DNA of 64,000 nucleotides from Chryseobacterium sp. LJ668 (GTDB lineage Bacteria > Bacteroidota > Bacteroidia > Flavobacteriales > Weeksellaceae). The DNA lies in assembly GCF_019613955.1 (NCBI RefSeq), contig NZ_CP080443.1, positions 2,837,001 through 2,901,000 of the forward strand, written 5' to 3'. Positions 18,157 to 27,716 of this stretch are shown here, piece by piece; the first letter of the stretch is position 1; each line of letters opens with the position of its first letter. The position numbers and the translations under genes are program-made. The notes under the pieces were generated by a model. That model did no database searches. It worked only from the letters and a program-made list of their open reading frames with translations, and was not told the DNA's origin.

Positions 18157-18726
18157 TTAATTTACAAGCATATCAAAATTCTGAAGCTTAAAATCATCAG
18201 ATTTTAACTGCTCAAAATAAGTCGATTTGTTGTTTCCTTTCATCTTCTTCACTGCACCTACAGCACCTGAGAAATCTTTATCAATTTTTGTGGCAATTTC
18301 TGTTGGTTTGAAATCAAGCTTTATACTGTCGTCTGCAACTCCTAAATATCCGTTCTTTTTGGTAACATAGGTAATGTAGTTTTCGTAGATACCGAGTGTA
18401 TTTCTAAAGTACTGTGTATGGTAGTTCATACATTTTGTTGCTTTTTTAGATCTTCCTAAAATACAGCTTGCCATATTGCCTTTATAAAGCTCAAATTCCT
18501 GAGAAACTTTATCGTATTCATTTTTCAAAGCCGCTTTTCCATTATTTAAAACAGTTGCATCACCTTGCTTTTCACTGATCTTTTTCAAATGTTCCACAAC
18601 AACAGGAACGGTACCTTCGATTTTTGATTTTGCTTCGGTAACCGATCCAAAAACAGACGACATCTGAGCCGATGTTACACTAAAAACAAACAATAATAAT
18701 ACAGGTAATAGATTATATCTTTTCAT
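18157..18726 (-). CDS. Secreted helical protein of unknown function
   Basis: The 189-residue product starts with a clear signal peptide (MKRYNLLPVLLLFVFSVTSAQ), so it is exported. The mature part looks alpha-helical, with many Lys/Glu pairs, and has two cysteines (in SCILG and KCMNYH) that could form a disulfide. I recognise no domain. It is a single gene with its own terminator, facing the NTF2-like gene. It diverges from the BlaI operon, with 324 bases between the start codons. Confidence 0.65.
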   Translation of the reverse strand: MKRYNLLPVLLLFVFSVTSAQMSSVFGSVTEAKSKIEGTVPVVVEHLKKISEKQGDATVLNNGKAALKNEYDKVSQEFELYKGNMASCILGRSKKATKCMNYHTQYFRNTLGIYENYITYVTKKNGYLGVADDSIKLDFKPTEIATKIDKDFSGAVGAVKKMKGNNKSTYFEQLKSDDFKLQNFDMLVN

Positions 18727-18943
18727 GAGAAATTTTTAAAGCACTAAAATAAATATATTTTCTGAGTTTAAGCAAGTAGATTTTAATTTTATTTAATAAA
18801 TTTTAACAAGTTTTATGAATTTTCAGTAATCTCCGATCAAATGGTGTAATATAATTACCCATAAAACAATCTTTAATATAAATTTGATATATTTTAATAA
18901 AATTTATATATTTGATAATCAATCATTTATAAATAAATATTTG

Positions 18944-19014
18944 CTATCACTAAAAAAATAGTTTTATGAATGAATAAAATTTCTACATTTGTATAACTAA
19001 ATTATTAGTGATAG
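18944..19014 (+). promoter_or_regulatory. Operator/promoter region of the BlaI-M56 operon
   Basis: A perfect 10-bp inverted repeat, CTATCACTAA (18944-18953) and TTAGTGATAG (19005-19014), brackets a -7 box TACATTTG (18984-18991). The -7 box overlaps TACATTTGTA (18984-18993), which resembles the TACA/TGTA core of BlaI/MecI operators. No good -33 TTG is seen. The rest of the 324-base gap (18727-19050) is AT-rich with nothing else recognised. Confidence 0.6.
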
Positions 19015-19050
19015 TTAATTATTACATATTACACCAACAAAAAGCAGCTT

Positions 19051-19416
19051 ATGAAAATTCAGAACCTAACAAAAGCAGAAGAGCAGGTAATGCAGTATTT
19101 ATGGAAGCTAAATAAAGGTTTCCTGAAAGATGTTCTTGATCTTTTTCCAGAACCAAAGCCTCACACAAACACCGTTTCAACGATTTTAAAGGTTTTGAAA
19201 GAGAAAGATTTTGTTGACTATAATATATACGGTAGACAGCACGAATATTTTCCTTTAGTTTCTAAAGAACAATTTTCGGGGAAAACGATGAACAGCCTGG
19301 TGAAAAATTATTTTAAAGGATCTTATAAGAGTGCCGTTTCTTTCTTAGTGGAAAAAAATGAAATGACTGTTGAAGATCTTGAAATGCTTTTAAACGAACT
19401 TAAAAACAAAGATTAA
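19051..19416 (+). CDS. BlaI/MecI/CopY family transcriptional repressor
   Basis: The 121-residue protein is a full-length BlaI-type winged-helix repressor. The first two-thirds carry LTKAEEQVMQYLWKL and the recognition helix in HTNTVSTILKVLKEKDFV. The C-terminal dimerisation helices are in VKNYFKGSYKSAVSFLV and VEDLEMLLNEL. In the known systems the repressor is inactivated by proteolysis triggered by the M56 membrane sensor. Here the sensor gene starts 1 base after the stop. A TACA/TGTA palindrome over the promoter is the likely target, so the operon should repress itself. Confidence 0.9.
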   Translation: MKIQNLTKAEEQVMQYLWKLNKGFLKDVLDLFPEPKPHTNTVSTILKVLKEKDFVDYNIYGRQHEYFPLVSKEQFSGKTMNSLVKNYFKGSYKSAVSFLVEKNEMTVEDLEMLLNELKNKD

Positions 19417-19417
19417 C

Positions 19418-21250
19418 ATGGAAGCACTGATTTTATATTTCGGAAAAGTAGTCATCTGCTCAGGTGTAATGTTTTTGTACTATCAGTTGTCTTTAAAAGA
19501 CAAGACATTTCATCATTATAACAGATTTTACTTATTGTCGGCAATATTGGTATCTATTTTATTACCGTTGATCAGCGTTGACGATTTTACCATTGAAGTA
19601 AATAATGATGTTTTTGTATTGATCAATAAAATACAGAATTTAAACTCAGATAAAACTACAGACCATGATTACATTTATTTTAGAATTATTTTTTCAGCTT
19701 TGGGATTGGTGTCTCTCTATTTTTTAGGAAAACTATTGTATGGAATACTAAAGATTTCTCAGTTTAAAAACCAATTTCAAAAAGAAACGTTCGAAGGAGT
19801 CAATTTTTATCAGACCAACCTTTCAGAAGCTCCGTTTTCATATTTTAAAAATCTGTTTTGGAAGAATACGATAGTGATCAATTCTGACATCGGTAAGCAG
19901 ATTTTAAAGCACGAAATGGTGCACATTGAGCAGAAGCACTCGTATGATAAGATTTTTATAGAAATCATTACCTCTGTTTTCTGGTTCAATCCTTTTTTCC
20001 ATATTATCAAAAAAGAAATCAGTTTAATTCACGAATATCTGGCTGATAAAAAAGCCGTCAAACAATCGGACACAAAAGCATTTGCGCAAATGCTTTTAGC
20101 AAGCCACTTTTCCGGAAACCAGTTGCCTGCGACCAGTCCGTTCCTAAGTTCAAACCTTAAAAAAAGACTCAAAATGTTACAAAAACCACAAACCAAATTC
20201 GGATATGCGCGTAGAATTCTTGCATTACCCGTTTTATTTACCATTGCTTTTGCTTACATGGTGAATGCTAAAAATAAAGAAATCACAGAAACCAATATTG
20301 AGATTGAGAAAGCAGTTTCTGAGATTAAAAAAGATACGATACGACCGGAAAAAACAGAGCGGGTAGAAAGAATTTTCAGAAAATCAAATGAAAATAAAAA
20401 AATTGCAGACCTTAGCAAAAAGATTGAAGAGAAAAGCAAATCGCTGAAAAACCTGAAACCGGAAAGCAAAGAATTTGAAAAAAATGTTGAGGAAATAGGT
20501 AAGCTGTCTGAAGAAATTGGCAGGATTTCCAGTTCAGATGAATTCTTAAATTCAGCAATGGCCTTCAGAATGGATGGCAATGACATGAAAATCAATGAAT
20601 TTTTCAAGTCTGAAGATTGGAAAAATAATATAAAAGAGCTTAAAAAAATGGAAATCGAAATGCCGGATTTATCTGAGCTTGATTTTGATTTCCCGGAAGC
20701 ACCGCTGCCGCCACATGCCCCCAATGCTCCGAAGGCTCCAAAAGTAAAGATATACAGATATAATGATAACGCAGACATGCAATGGTCTCCGGAATTAGGA
20801 TCTATTTACAGACCTTCTGAAAGAATGAAAGATTCTCCGGAAATTGCAAAGAAGAAAGCCGGATTAGATAGAAAAAGAGCAAAGCTAAATGAAAAAAGAG
20901 CCAAACTTGAAGGTGAAAGAGCTAAGATTGAGGCTGAAAGAAGAGCTTTAGAAGGAAATAACAGACGGGTTTATATCTACAACAATACTTATGGGAGTAT
21001 TCCTACTGATAAAAGACTGAAGATCAATACCAATTATATCCGAAGCAATAGCAAAGATCCAATTATTCTCGGAAGAGACTTTAAAACAATTGATACAGAT
21101 TCTGATCATCTTAAAATCTACATCGACGGAAAAGAAGTGACAAAAAAAGAGATGGATGCCCTGAATCCGAATTCGATTAAAAATGTCAATGTCAACAAGA
21201 CGAAAAATAATGGTGTTTCTTCAGGCGAGATCAAAATAGAAACAAAATAA
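19418..21250 (+). CDS. M56 family (BlaR1-like) membrane metallopeptidase with coiled coil and plug-like tail
   Basis: The 610-residue protein has four membrane helices (about 4-24, 36-53, 88-110, 267-283). Between the last two lies a zinc protease domain with HEMVH at 165-169 and HEYLAD near 205-210. The C-terminal half lacks a penicillin-binding domain. Instead it has a charged coiled coil (about 320-370), a short Ala-Pro repeat (PPHAPNAPKAPK), and RAKL/KRAK heptad-like repeats near 465-500. It ends in a TonB-plug-like segment, IYIDGKEVTKKEMDALNPNSIKN. It probably senses an envelope signal and cleaves the adjacent repressor; the signal is unknown and need not be a beta-lactam. Confidence 0.88.
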   Translation: MEALILYFGKVVICSGVMFLYYQLSLKDKTFHHYNRFYLLSAILVSILLPLISVDDFTIEVNNDVFVLINKIQNLNSDKTTDHDYIYFRIIFSALGLVSLYFLGKLLYGILKISQFKNQFQKETFEGVNFYQTNLSEAPFSYFKNLFWKNTIVINSDIGKQILKHEMVHIEQKHSYDKIFIEIITSVFWFNPFFHIIKKEISLIHEYLADKKAVKQSDTKAFAQMLLASHFSGNQLPATSPFLSSNLKKRLKMLQKPQTKFGYARRILALPVLFTIAFAYMVNAKNKEITETNIEIEKAVSEIKKDTIRPEKTERVERIFRKSNENKKIADLSKKIEEKSKSLKNLKPESKEFEKNVEEIGKLSEEIGRISSSDEFLNSAMAFRMDGNDMKINEFFKSEDWKNNIKELKKMEIEMPDLSELDFDFPEAPLPPHAPNAPKAPKVKIYRYNDNADMQWSPELGSIYRPSERMKDSPEIAKKKAGLDRKRAKLNEKRAKLEGERAKIEAERRALEGNNRRVYIYNNTYGSIPTDKRLKINTNYIRSNSKDPIILGRDFKTIDTDSDHLKIYIDGKEVTKKEMDALNPNSIKNVNVNKTKNNGVSSGEIKIETK

Positions 21251-21298
21251 TAATGATCAGCTTTGTCAAAATTTTTGGCAAAGCTTATTTTTAAGCCT

Positions 21299-22123
21299 AT
21301 GAAAAAAACGGTATTATTTTTTATGTTTTTGGGTTTCTTTGCGAATGCTCAAAACAAACGTTTCATTTATGAATACCGATTCGTACCCGATTCTACAAAC
21401 ATTTCCAATATCAAGACTGAAGTCATGAATCTTGATGTTTCACCTGCCGGATCAAAATTCTACAGTTATACCGTCTACAATTCAGATTCTATAATGAAAG
21501 CTGATCTGGATAAACAGCTGGCTGCAACAGGCTCAATCAATATAAGGTCTGACATGCGGAAAGGTTTGGTGAAATATTCTGTGACAAAAAACTATCCAAA
21601 ATATGAAGTGTTTTTGCATGACAGAATTTTAGCGGATAAATATAAAGTTTCTGAAGAAAGACCCATCAACTGGAAAATAACTTCCGAAAAAAAGAAAATT
21701 GGCGAATGGACAACACAAAAAGCAGAAGCAGATTTCGCAGGAAGACATTGGTATGCGTGGTTTACTACAGAAGTTCCCATTCAGGACGGACCCTACAAAT
21801 TTCATGGTCTTCCGGGACTGATTGTGAAGATAGAAGATCAAACACGGTCTCATCTTTTCACACTTCAGGCGGTAAAAAATATCAATTCGATTCAGGATGA
21901 TGTTTTTGATTCGCAAGAAATTCCGGTCAGTTTAAAACAATATAGTAAATTGATGAAAGATTACGAAAACGATCCGACAAAAGGTCTTAAACAGATGCAG
22001 ATAGGTGGTATAACAATGATCATTACAGATGGACAAAACAATCACATGAAAGATCAGGAAATACTTTTAAAAGAGAAAATAAAAAAAGATAACAACAAAA
22101 TAGAAATCAATAAAAGCAAATAG
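21299..22123 (+). CDS. GLPGLI family secreted protein, copy 1
   Basis: Started at ATG 21299 (MKKTVLFFMFLGFFANAQ) the product has 274 residues and a clean signal peptide. The 36-base upstream extension begins with TTG and would disrupt the signal peptide. The family-defining motif GLPGLIVKIED lies near residue 169, preceded by WYAWFTTEVPIQDGPYKF. The function of the GLPGLI family is not known. It follows the M56 gene by 48 bases, with a weak hairpin (21259-21285) between. A paralogue follows one base after its stop, and both presumably answer to the BlaI repressor. Confidence 0.85.
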   Translation: MKKTVLFFMFLGFFANAQNKRFIYEYRFVPDSTNISNIKTEVMNLDVSPAGSKFYSYTVYNSDSIMKADLDKQLAATGSINIRSDMRKGLVKYSVTKNYPKYEVFLHDRILADKYKVSEERPINWKITSEKKKIGEWTTQKAEADFAGRHWYAWFTTEVPIQDGPYKFHGLPGLIVKIEDQTRSHLFTLQAVKNINSIQDDVFDSQEIPVSLKQYSKLMKDYENDPTKGLKQMQIGGITMIITDGQNNHMKDQEILLKEKIKKDNNKIEINKSK

Positions 22124-22124
22124 T

Positions 22125-23033
22125 ATGAAAAAATTATGTATCGCTTTATTTTTATCAGCAGGAATGGGAATTTTTGCACAGACCAACCGTTTTTTCTACG
22201 AATACAAATACATTCCGGATTCTACCGATAAAGCAGATGTAAAAAAAGAAATGATGCTTCTGGATATCGACAAAAACGGATCTCAATATTACAGCCGAGA
22301 TAAATTTGTCGCAGATTCTACTTCAAAAGCAGATCTGGAAAAACAATTGAAATCGAGTCCCGGAAACATTAGCGTTAACAGAAGAGATAGACCAGGACAA
22401 GTTTCATTTAAGGTAACAAAACAATATCCCGACTTCAAAACCTATCTTTTCAGAAGCATCTCTACAGATCAGTACAAAATAAACGAAGACAAAAAACCGG
22501 AATGGAAAATTCTACCGGATAAGCAAAAGATCGGCGAATATAATGCTCAAAAAGCGGTGACCAATTTTGGAGGAAGACAATGGACAGCCTGGTTCAGTAC
22601 AGAAATTCCTTTCCAGGACGGGCCTTACAAATTTTACGGTTTACCGGGATTAATTGTAAAGATTGAAGATGCTTCAGGATCACATTCTATGACATTGATC
22701 GGTAACAAAACAGTTCAGGCTTCCAATGTAGGCAAAGAAACCCAGCTTCCTGAAAATATTCAGATCATAGGAATGGGAGGGAAAGAAATTGAAGTTACAA
22801 AAGATCAGTTTAAAAAAGCATGGAAAGCATACGCAAATGATCCCAGCAAAAATATGCGGGAAATGATGATGAAAAACGGCGGAGATTCTAATACAAAAAT
22901 GGTCTTTAAAATGAAAACTCCGGACGGAAAAGAACTTTCAGATCCTAATCAGGTTTTCAGAGAGATGGAAAAAAGAACTAAAGAGGCCCTGAAAAAGAAT
23001 AACAATTCTATCGAACCGGATTTGTTTAACTAA
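22125..23033 (+). CDS. GLPGLI family secreted protein, copy 2
   Basis: The 302-residue protein has a signal peptide ending at FAQ and the motif GLPGLIVKIED near residue 172. It follows the same framework as copy 1: FYEYKYIPDSTDKADVK, then WTAWFSTEIPFQDGPYKFY. The pair therefore arose by tandem duplication. It has a longer C-terminal region rich in Met, Asn and Lys. The role is unknown. It starts 1 base after copy 1 and ends the BlaI operon before a strong hairpin. Confidence 0.87.
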   Translation: MKKLCIALFLSAGMGIFAQTNRFFYEYKYIPDSTDKADVKKEMMLLDIDKNGSQYYSRDKFVADSTSKADLEKQLKSSPGNISVNRRDRPGQVSFKVTKQYPDFKTYLFRSISTDQYKINEDKKPEWKILPDKQKIGEYNAQKAVTNFGGRQWTAWFSTEIPFQDGPYKFYGLPGLIVKIEDASGSHSMTLIGNKTVQASNVGKETQLPENIQIIGMGGKEIEVTKDQFKKAWKAYANDPSKNMREMMMKNGGDSNTKMVFKMKTPDGKELSDPNQVFREMEKRTKEALKKNNNSIEPDLFN

Positions 23034-23049
23034 ATTTTAAACTATTAAA

Positions 23050-23088
23050 AAAACAAAAGCGAGGAATAATCCTCGCTTTTGTTTTTGC
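23050..23088. terminator. Bidirectional terminator of the BlaI operon and the M61 gene
   Basis: A 16-bp perfect stem, AAAACAAAAGCGAGGA (23050-23065) and TCCTCGCTTTTGTTTT (23070-23085), has a 4-base loop. It is A-rich on one side and T-rich on the other. It lies between the convergent GLPGLI and M61 genes. Confidence 0.9.
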
Positions 23089-23091
23089 TAT

Positions 23092-24948
23092 TTATTTTTT
23101 ACCGGTCAGCCACTGATTTTGAAGTTTCTGCTCAGTTGGGGTCGGATTGGCTTTAAACTTCAATGTCTCTATGGTCATCTTATCTAAAACAGCTTTACCT
23201 TTCAATTCTATTTTATCGTTTTTGTCACCATTCTTTCTCAAAACAGTTACCGTCACATTCTGTCCGTCTTTGATCGTTTTAGAATAGCTGATAAAATCCT
23301 GTATTTTTTGTACGTCAATTGTTTTACCGTCTAATGCTACAATCTCATCTGTAATTTTGAAACCGATACTTTTTGCAAACGGAGATAAAGCAGAGCTTTC
23401 GTCAAAAATAAAAGTATTGTTTTTCTCATTGTAACCGGTTTGATTAGGATCTTTTACAAACCAGAAAATCGGCGGAGTTTCCTGCTTGCTGATCTCTACA
23501 CCTGCCTGACTCAGGTATTCTGCGTAAGGAGTTGGTTGGCTTCCAGCAATATATCTGTTATAAAAATCTTTTACCTGAGGAAATCCTGTAATTGTTACCA
23601 GCTCATCAATCAGTTTGTCATCTTTGAACGGTTTGTTTTCACCAAATCTCTGCGACAGTTTTCTAATCATATCACGATAACCCATTTCGCCATTAGAAAG
23701 TTTTCTCAGCTCAATATCAAGACACATGGTCAGAAGAGTTCCTTTTTCATAAACATTCCTGTACTGATCTTTATACTGATCCTGAAGAATATTTTTACTC
23801 ATCACTGTAAATGGCATTGTGTCATTATAGCTTTTTGAGTTTTTGATCTTATCACTCATTCTCTGAAGAAACTGATCTTTTGTAATCAGGCCTTCCTGAA
23901 TTTGGAATAAATTGGCAAAATACTCTGTTCCGCCTTCATACATCCAAAGGTGCTGAGACATTTTCGGGTCTGCGTAATCGAAATAATGAATTTCCTCAGA
24001 ATGTGTTTTCAACGGATTCACTGTATGGAAAAACTCATGGGAAACAACATCTACAATAGCCTCATCGATGGCTTCTTTAGGCATCATCTCGTGAAGCACA
24101 ACACTTGTAGATTCGTGATGTTCCAATGCTCCGAAACCTTTGATCTGCGGACCTTCTGTTCCTGCAAGATAAAGCATGATCGCATATTTCTTATTGGTAT
24201 TCATATCGCCCAAAAATTTCTTTTGAGCAACCACCATTTTTTCTAAATTTTCTTTAAAATCTGCTGCTTTATACTTTCCTGTTGGAGAATATACTCCCAA
24301 AACCAAATCCATTCCGCCTGCATTGAAGGTAATAAAATCAGGTTTAGAATACATTAGCGGAGAATCTGTCAGTTTAGCATAATTTGCCAAAGTGAATGTA
24401 TCTGTAGCCTCAGATTTATCCTGGTCAACCAAAGCTGTAGTTCCATAAAAATCGGTAGGTTTCTGAATGGTCAACTGATACGGGACATCCTGCATATTAT
24501 CAATATATCCTACAAAACCGTGGGTATTGATTAGATACAATTTACCTTGCTCAATATCGGTTCCGGATGGGGAAAATACAGCTTTATGCTTGTCTGTCTG
24601 ATTTTCTTCATCGAAGCTGTCATTTACCAGGTAAGTGATTTTAGTTAAAGCTTGAGCATTTTTAAGAGAATAGGTATTGTCACCCACTTTTGTAAAGGCT
24701 ATTTCTTTTCCTTTATTATCTAAAAATTTAATTCCTTCTATAAATCGTCCGTAATCATCCACAGAATACGTTCCGGGAACTGTTTTTGGAAAGTGAAATT
24801 TCACATCTCCTGATTTCATTTTCGGAAATTCCATGGTAACGGCAATTTTGTCGTCTTTCACATTCACAAGATCAATATTTGTTTTGATCGACTGCGCATT
24901 GATGAAAGCGGCCGAAAGAATTCCTAAGCTTATCGCTATTTTTTTCAT
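23092..24948 (-). CDS. M61 family glycyl aminopeptidase-like metallopeptidase with PDZ domain
   Basis: The 618-residue protein has a signal peptide ending near INAQ (residue ~19) and an N-terminal beta domain. The M61 catalytic region follows, with HEFFH at 304-308 and the third zinc ligand Glu338 in MYEGGTEYFA. A PDZ domain lies around 510-585 (PFAKSIGFKITDEIVALDGK). M61 peptidases of this kind remove N-terminal glycine or similar residues in the periplasm. It stands alone between a terminator and the unrelated 203-residue gene, with no obvious operon partner. Confidence 0.9.
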   Translation of the reverse strand: MKKIAISLGILSAAFINAQSIKTNIDLVNVKDDKIAVTMEFPKMKSGDVKFHFPKTVPGTYSVDDYGRFIEGIKFLDNKGKEIAFTKVGDNTYSLKNAQALTKITYLVNDSFDEENQTDKHKAVFSPSGTDIEQGKLYLINTHGFVGYIDNMQDVPYQLTIQKPTDFYGTTALVDQDKSEATDTFTLANYAKLTDSPLMYSKPDFITFNAGGMDLVLGVYSPTGKYKAADFKENLEKMVVAQKKFLGDMNTNKKYAIMLYLAGTEGPQIKGFGALEHHESTSVVLHEMMPKEAIDEAIVDVVSHEFFHTVNPLKTHSEEIHYFDYADPKMSQHLWMYEGGTEYFANLFQIQEGLITKDQFLQRMSDKIKNSKSYNDTMPFTVMSKNILQDQYKDQYRNVYEKGTLLTMCLDIELRKLSNGEMGYRDMIRKLSQRFGENKPFKDDKLIDELVTITGFPQVKDFYNRYIAGSQPTPYAEYLSQAGVEISKQETPPIFWFVKDPNQTGYNEKNNTFIFDESSALSPFAKSIGFKITDEIVALDGKTIDVQKIQDFISYSKTIKDGQNVTVTVLRKNGDKNDKIELKGKAVLDKMTIETLKFKANPTPTEQKLQNQWLTGKK

Positions 24949-25002
24949 TAGAATTTATTTTATAGATAAGTAGTTGACAGAAAATTGATTTTGTTACAGA
25001 TT

Positions 25003-25614
25003 TTAAATTTTTTCCTCCATCTTTTTAATATATCTAAAAAGTGGAGTTTTTTTTTCAATAATTATTTTATCTGTATATGGAGTTTTAAAATACGATTCCA
25101 TGACAATTTTATCATCCTCATCACCTAATGATTTTAATATATAATGAGTTAAAAGAAATTTTGGGTAATCATTATGAAAATAAAAAATATTTTCCTCTGA
25201 GTTGCTATGTAATACTCCAAGCAGGAAATATATACGCTCCATATATAATAATGAGTTTCTATCATTTAAATTAATAGGACTGAAAATTGAAGTGGGAAAA
25301 GAAAAATGATTGTTTATAATAGGATTACCTCTCTTTTCGAAAAAATCTATAAATGCTTTTATAAGGTTGACAGATTGTAAAGAGGCACCTTTTTTCCCTT
25401 CAAAATAATTAATTGTTAAATCATTTTCAAGTCTAGATTCTTTTAAAATTTTGGCTGAATACTTTAAGAGCACTTCGAAATTGCGCAGTTTTTGGTCATC
25501 AATTTTCCAATCAAAATTTAAGAAACTCATTGTCTTAAAATTTCCATTTATTGAATCAAAACCGCCAGAATAGTTATTAATCCATCCTGCTAAATAAAAA
25601 AACGATAAACTCAT
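25003..25614 (-). CDS. Hypothetical protein downstream of the M1 peptidase
   Basis: The 203-residue protein has no signal peptide or membrane helix that I trust, and matches no family I recognise. Its composition is rich in Phe, Asn, Lys and Ile, and the DNA is more AT-rich than the flanking peptidase genes. It begins 8 bases after the M1 peptidase stop on the same strand, so it is co-transcribed with it. It may be a recently acquired or fast-evolving gene. No function is suggested. Confidence 0.55.
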   Translation of the reverse strand: MSLSFFYLAGWINNYSGGFDSINGNFKTMSFLNFDWKIDDQKLRNFEVLLKYSAKILKESRLENDLTINYFEGKKGASLQSVNLIKAFIDFFEKRGNPIINNHFSFPTSIFSPINLNDRNSLLYMERIYFLLGVLHSNSEENIFYFHNDYPKFLLTHYILKSLGDEDDKIVMESYFKTPYTDKIIIEKKTPLFRYIKKMEEKI

Positions 25615-25622
25615 TTACTATA

Positions 25623-27254
25623 TTAATTAATCTTTTTATATCTCAAATAATAATTTTTATTAAACTTCACAGGATTTGCGTTTTTCAAAGTTATTTTCTG
25701 CCATGATTCCGTAGGAGAAATCATCTGGTCACTAAATCTTATAGGAAGATTAATGTTTTTGATAACATCTGTGAAACGATATTTCAGTTCGGTTCCGTTC
25801 TGCGAATATTCTAGAACCGGAACTTTGGTAGTTCTTAAATATTGATTGAAAATACTCGAAAAATCAATTCCTGATTTCTCTGAAATATACTTTTCAATCT
25901 GCTCTGTCGTCACCGTTTGATGATAAAAATCTTTATTTAAGCCTCTTAAAATTTGTCTGAATTTCTCATCATTATTAATAATTTGTCGGATGGTGTGAAG
26001 CATGCTTGCACCTTTCGGGTACATATCACCGCTTCCTTCGTTTCTAACACCGTATTTTCCGATGATTGGCACATCGTTGTTAATGGAATTTTGAATTCCC
26101 TGAGCATAGGTTTCTGCAGATTTTTTGTCCATATAGTTTTCGGTAAAAAGCACCTCAGAATACATGGTAAAACCTTCATGCACCCACATATCAGCCTGAT
26201 CTTTTACCGTAATATTATTGGCAAACCATTCGTGGCCGCTCTCATGGACGATGATATAATCCCAGTTTAGGCCAACTCCGGTTCCCGAAAGATCGGTTCC
26301 CAAATAACCGTTGACATATTGATTGCCATAAGCAATATTGCTCTGATGCTCCATTCCCAGATAAGGTGAGTCTACCAGTTTATAAGAATCTTCGTAAAAA
26401 GGATAAGGACCAAACCAGTATTCAAAGGCCTTCAACATTGGTTTTACCTGCTGAAACTGTTTTTTAGCTTTATCTAAATTGTATTCAATCACCCAGTAAT
26501 CAAGATCGAGCTTTCCATTTTCTCCATTGTAAGAATCTTTAAAGTTGACATACTTACCGATATTCGGAATTATAGAGTAGGCGTTGATTGTATTTTTAAC
26601 TTCCCAGGTAAAAATGTTTTTGCCGTTTACTGTTTTTTTATCAGTTAGCCTTCCATTTCCGATTCCGACTAAATCTGATGGTGTTATAATTTTCATCACG
26701 ATTCCGTTTTCAGGCTCATCACTCCAGATATCTTTTACGGGTAGCCATATTGATGCACCAATCCCTTCATCAGCAACACTCATCCAGGGATTTCCTTTTT
26801 CATCCTTCGTAAAAACCCAACCGCCATCCCAAGGTGCATTCTTAGCAATCAAGGGATTACCGGAATATGCTACGTCAATTGTATATTTTTCTCCTTTTTT
26901 GAAATTTTTATTGGCTGTGATGAATATGAAATCTCCGTCTCTTTTAAAATCACCTTTTACGGGAAAACTGCACTCTACCTTATCCGCCTTCATCGGTCGC
27001 TGAAGATCTATCTGAAAGACAGGATTTGTAATGTCTTTGGTGATTGTAAAAACAATTGTGTTATTTCCTTTGATACTTTTTGATTTAAAATCGGGTTCTA
27101 CAGAAAGATCATATTTTTTAACATCCCAAAAATTACGGTATTCTGTATCTGAACCTTTTAAAGTGTCTTGTTTTGTGAAGGCTTTGTTTTGTTCAAAAAA
27201 CTGACCGAAAGCAAATCCGGAAGCCAGTAAAAATGAGTAGGAGAGTTTATTCAT
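25623..27254 (-). CDS. M1 family aminopeptidase-like metallopeptidase
   Basis: The 543-residue protein is exported (signal peptide ending near AFGQ, residue ~18). The M1 zinc site is complete: HESGH at 337-341 and Glu360, 18 residues further. The substrate-loop motif that is usually GAMEN reads GMEHQ at 300-304, as in a subgroup of bacterial M1 proteins. The size lacks the large C-terminal helical domain of aminopeptidase N, a short form common in Bacteroidota. It should trim peptides in the periplasm. A 203-residue hypothetical gene follows 8 bases after the stop. Confidence 0.9.
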   Translation of the reverse strand: MNKLSYSFLLASGFAFGQFFEQNKAFTKQDTLKGSDTEYRNFWDVKKYDLSVEPDFKSKSIKGNNTIVFTITKDITNPVFQIDLQRPMKADKVECSFPVKGDFKRDGDFIFITANKNFKKGEKYTIDVAYSGNPLIAKNAPWDGGWVFTKDEKGNPWMSVADEGIGASIWLPVKDIWSDEPENGIVMKIITPSDLVGIGNGRLTDKKTVNGKNIFTWEVKNTINAYSIIPNIGKYVNFKDSYNGENGKLDLDYWVIEYNLDKAKKQFQQVKPMLKAFEYWFGPYPFYEDSYKLVDSPYLGMEHQSNIAYGNQYVNGYLGTDLSGTGVGLNWDYIIVHESGHEWFANNITVKDQADMWVHEGFTMYSEVLFTENYMDKKSAETYAQGIQNSINNDVPIIGKYGVRNEGSGDMYPKGASMLHTIRQIINNDEKFRQILRGLNKDFYHQTVTTEQIEKYISEKSGIDFSSIFNQYLRTTKVPVLEYSQNGTELKYRFTDVIKNINLPIRFSDQMISPTESWQKITLKNANPVKFNKNYYLRYKKIN

Positions 27255-27307
27255 ACGATGTGGAATTTGATGTATTCAAAAATATAAAATAAAATCTATA
27301 CTAAATA

Positions 27308-27706
27308 TCAGTGATTAAAATATATGATCCAAAACACAAAACTTATGTAAACCCAAAGTAATGAGAAGATAACGTGTATAATGGTTTCGAAAATTTTTCC
27401 TTTCCATAATTTTGATGAATATCCGAAAAACTGTATAATCAGCCGGATTGTCCAGAAAATTGCTAATCCGAGCGTAATTTTCATTCCTAGACTGGTTTCA
27501 ATCAATTCATGTGAAGAAGTAAAACAAAGCAAACCCATCAAAAATACAGTTAAACCGATAAAAATAGTATGGACTTTCATGATCTGGCGGTTGATCAGAC
27601 TTAAAGATTTAAATTCTTTTTCCCATTCAAAATATTTCGGAAAAATAAAATGGATCAATGCCAATACTATGAACAGAATTCCGATGATAACTAAATGAGT
27701 CTGCAT
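27308..27706 (-). CDS. Four-helix membrane protein, unknown function
   Basis: The 132-residue protein consists almost entirely of four hydrophobic helices, about residues 5-24, 46-66, 75-96 and 108-130. Between helices 1 and 2 lies a short basic/acidic stretch. No signature is recognised. It is the last gene of a four-gene leftward operon with a DoxX-like protein, a DUF2071 protein and a methyltransferase; the gap to the methyltransferase gene is 10 bases. The operon context suggests a membrane or redox role, but that is inference. Confidence 0.65.
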   Translation of the reverse strand: MQTHLVIIGILFIVLALIHFIFPKYFEWEKEFKSLSLINRQIMKVHTIFIGLTVFLMGLLCFTSSHELIETSLGMKITLGLAIFWTIRLIIQFFGYSSKLWKGKIFETIIHVIFSLLWVYISFVFWIIYFNH

Positions 27707-27716
27707 TTTATAATTT

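Noticed and set aside
21263..21298. Extension of the first GLPGLI gene to a TTG codon
   Set aside because: It would put twelve residues before a perfect signal peptide. ATG 21299 gives the normal family start.
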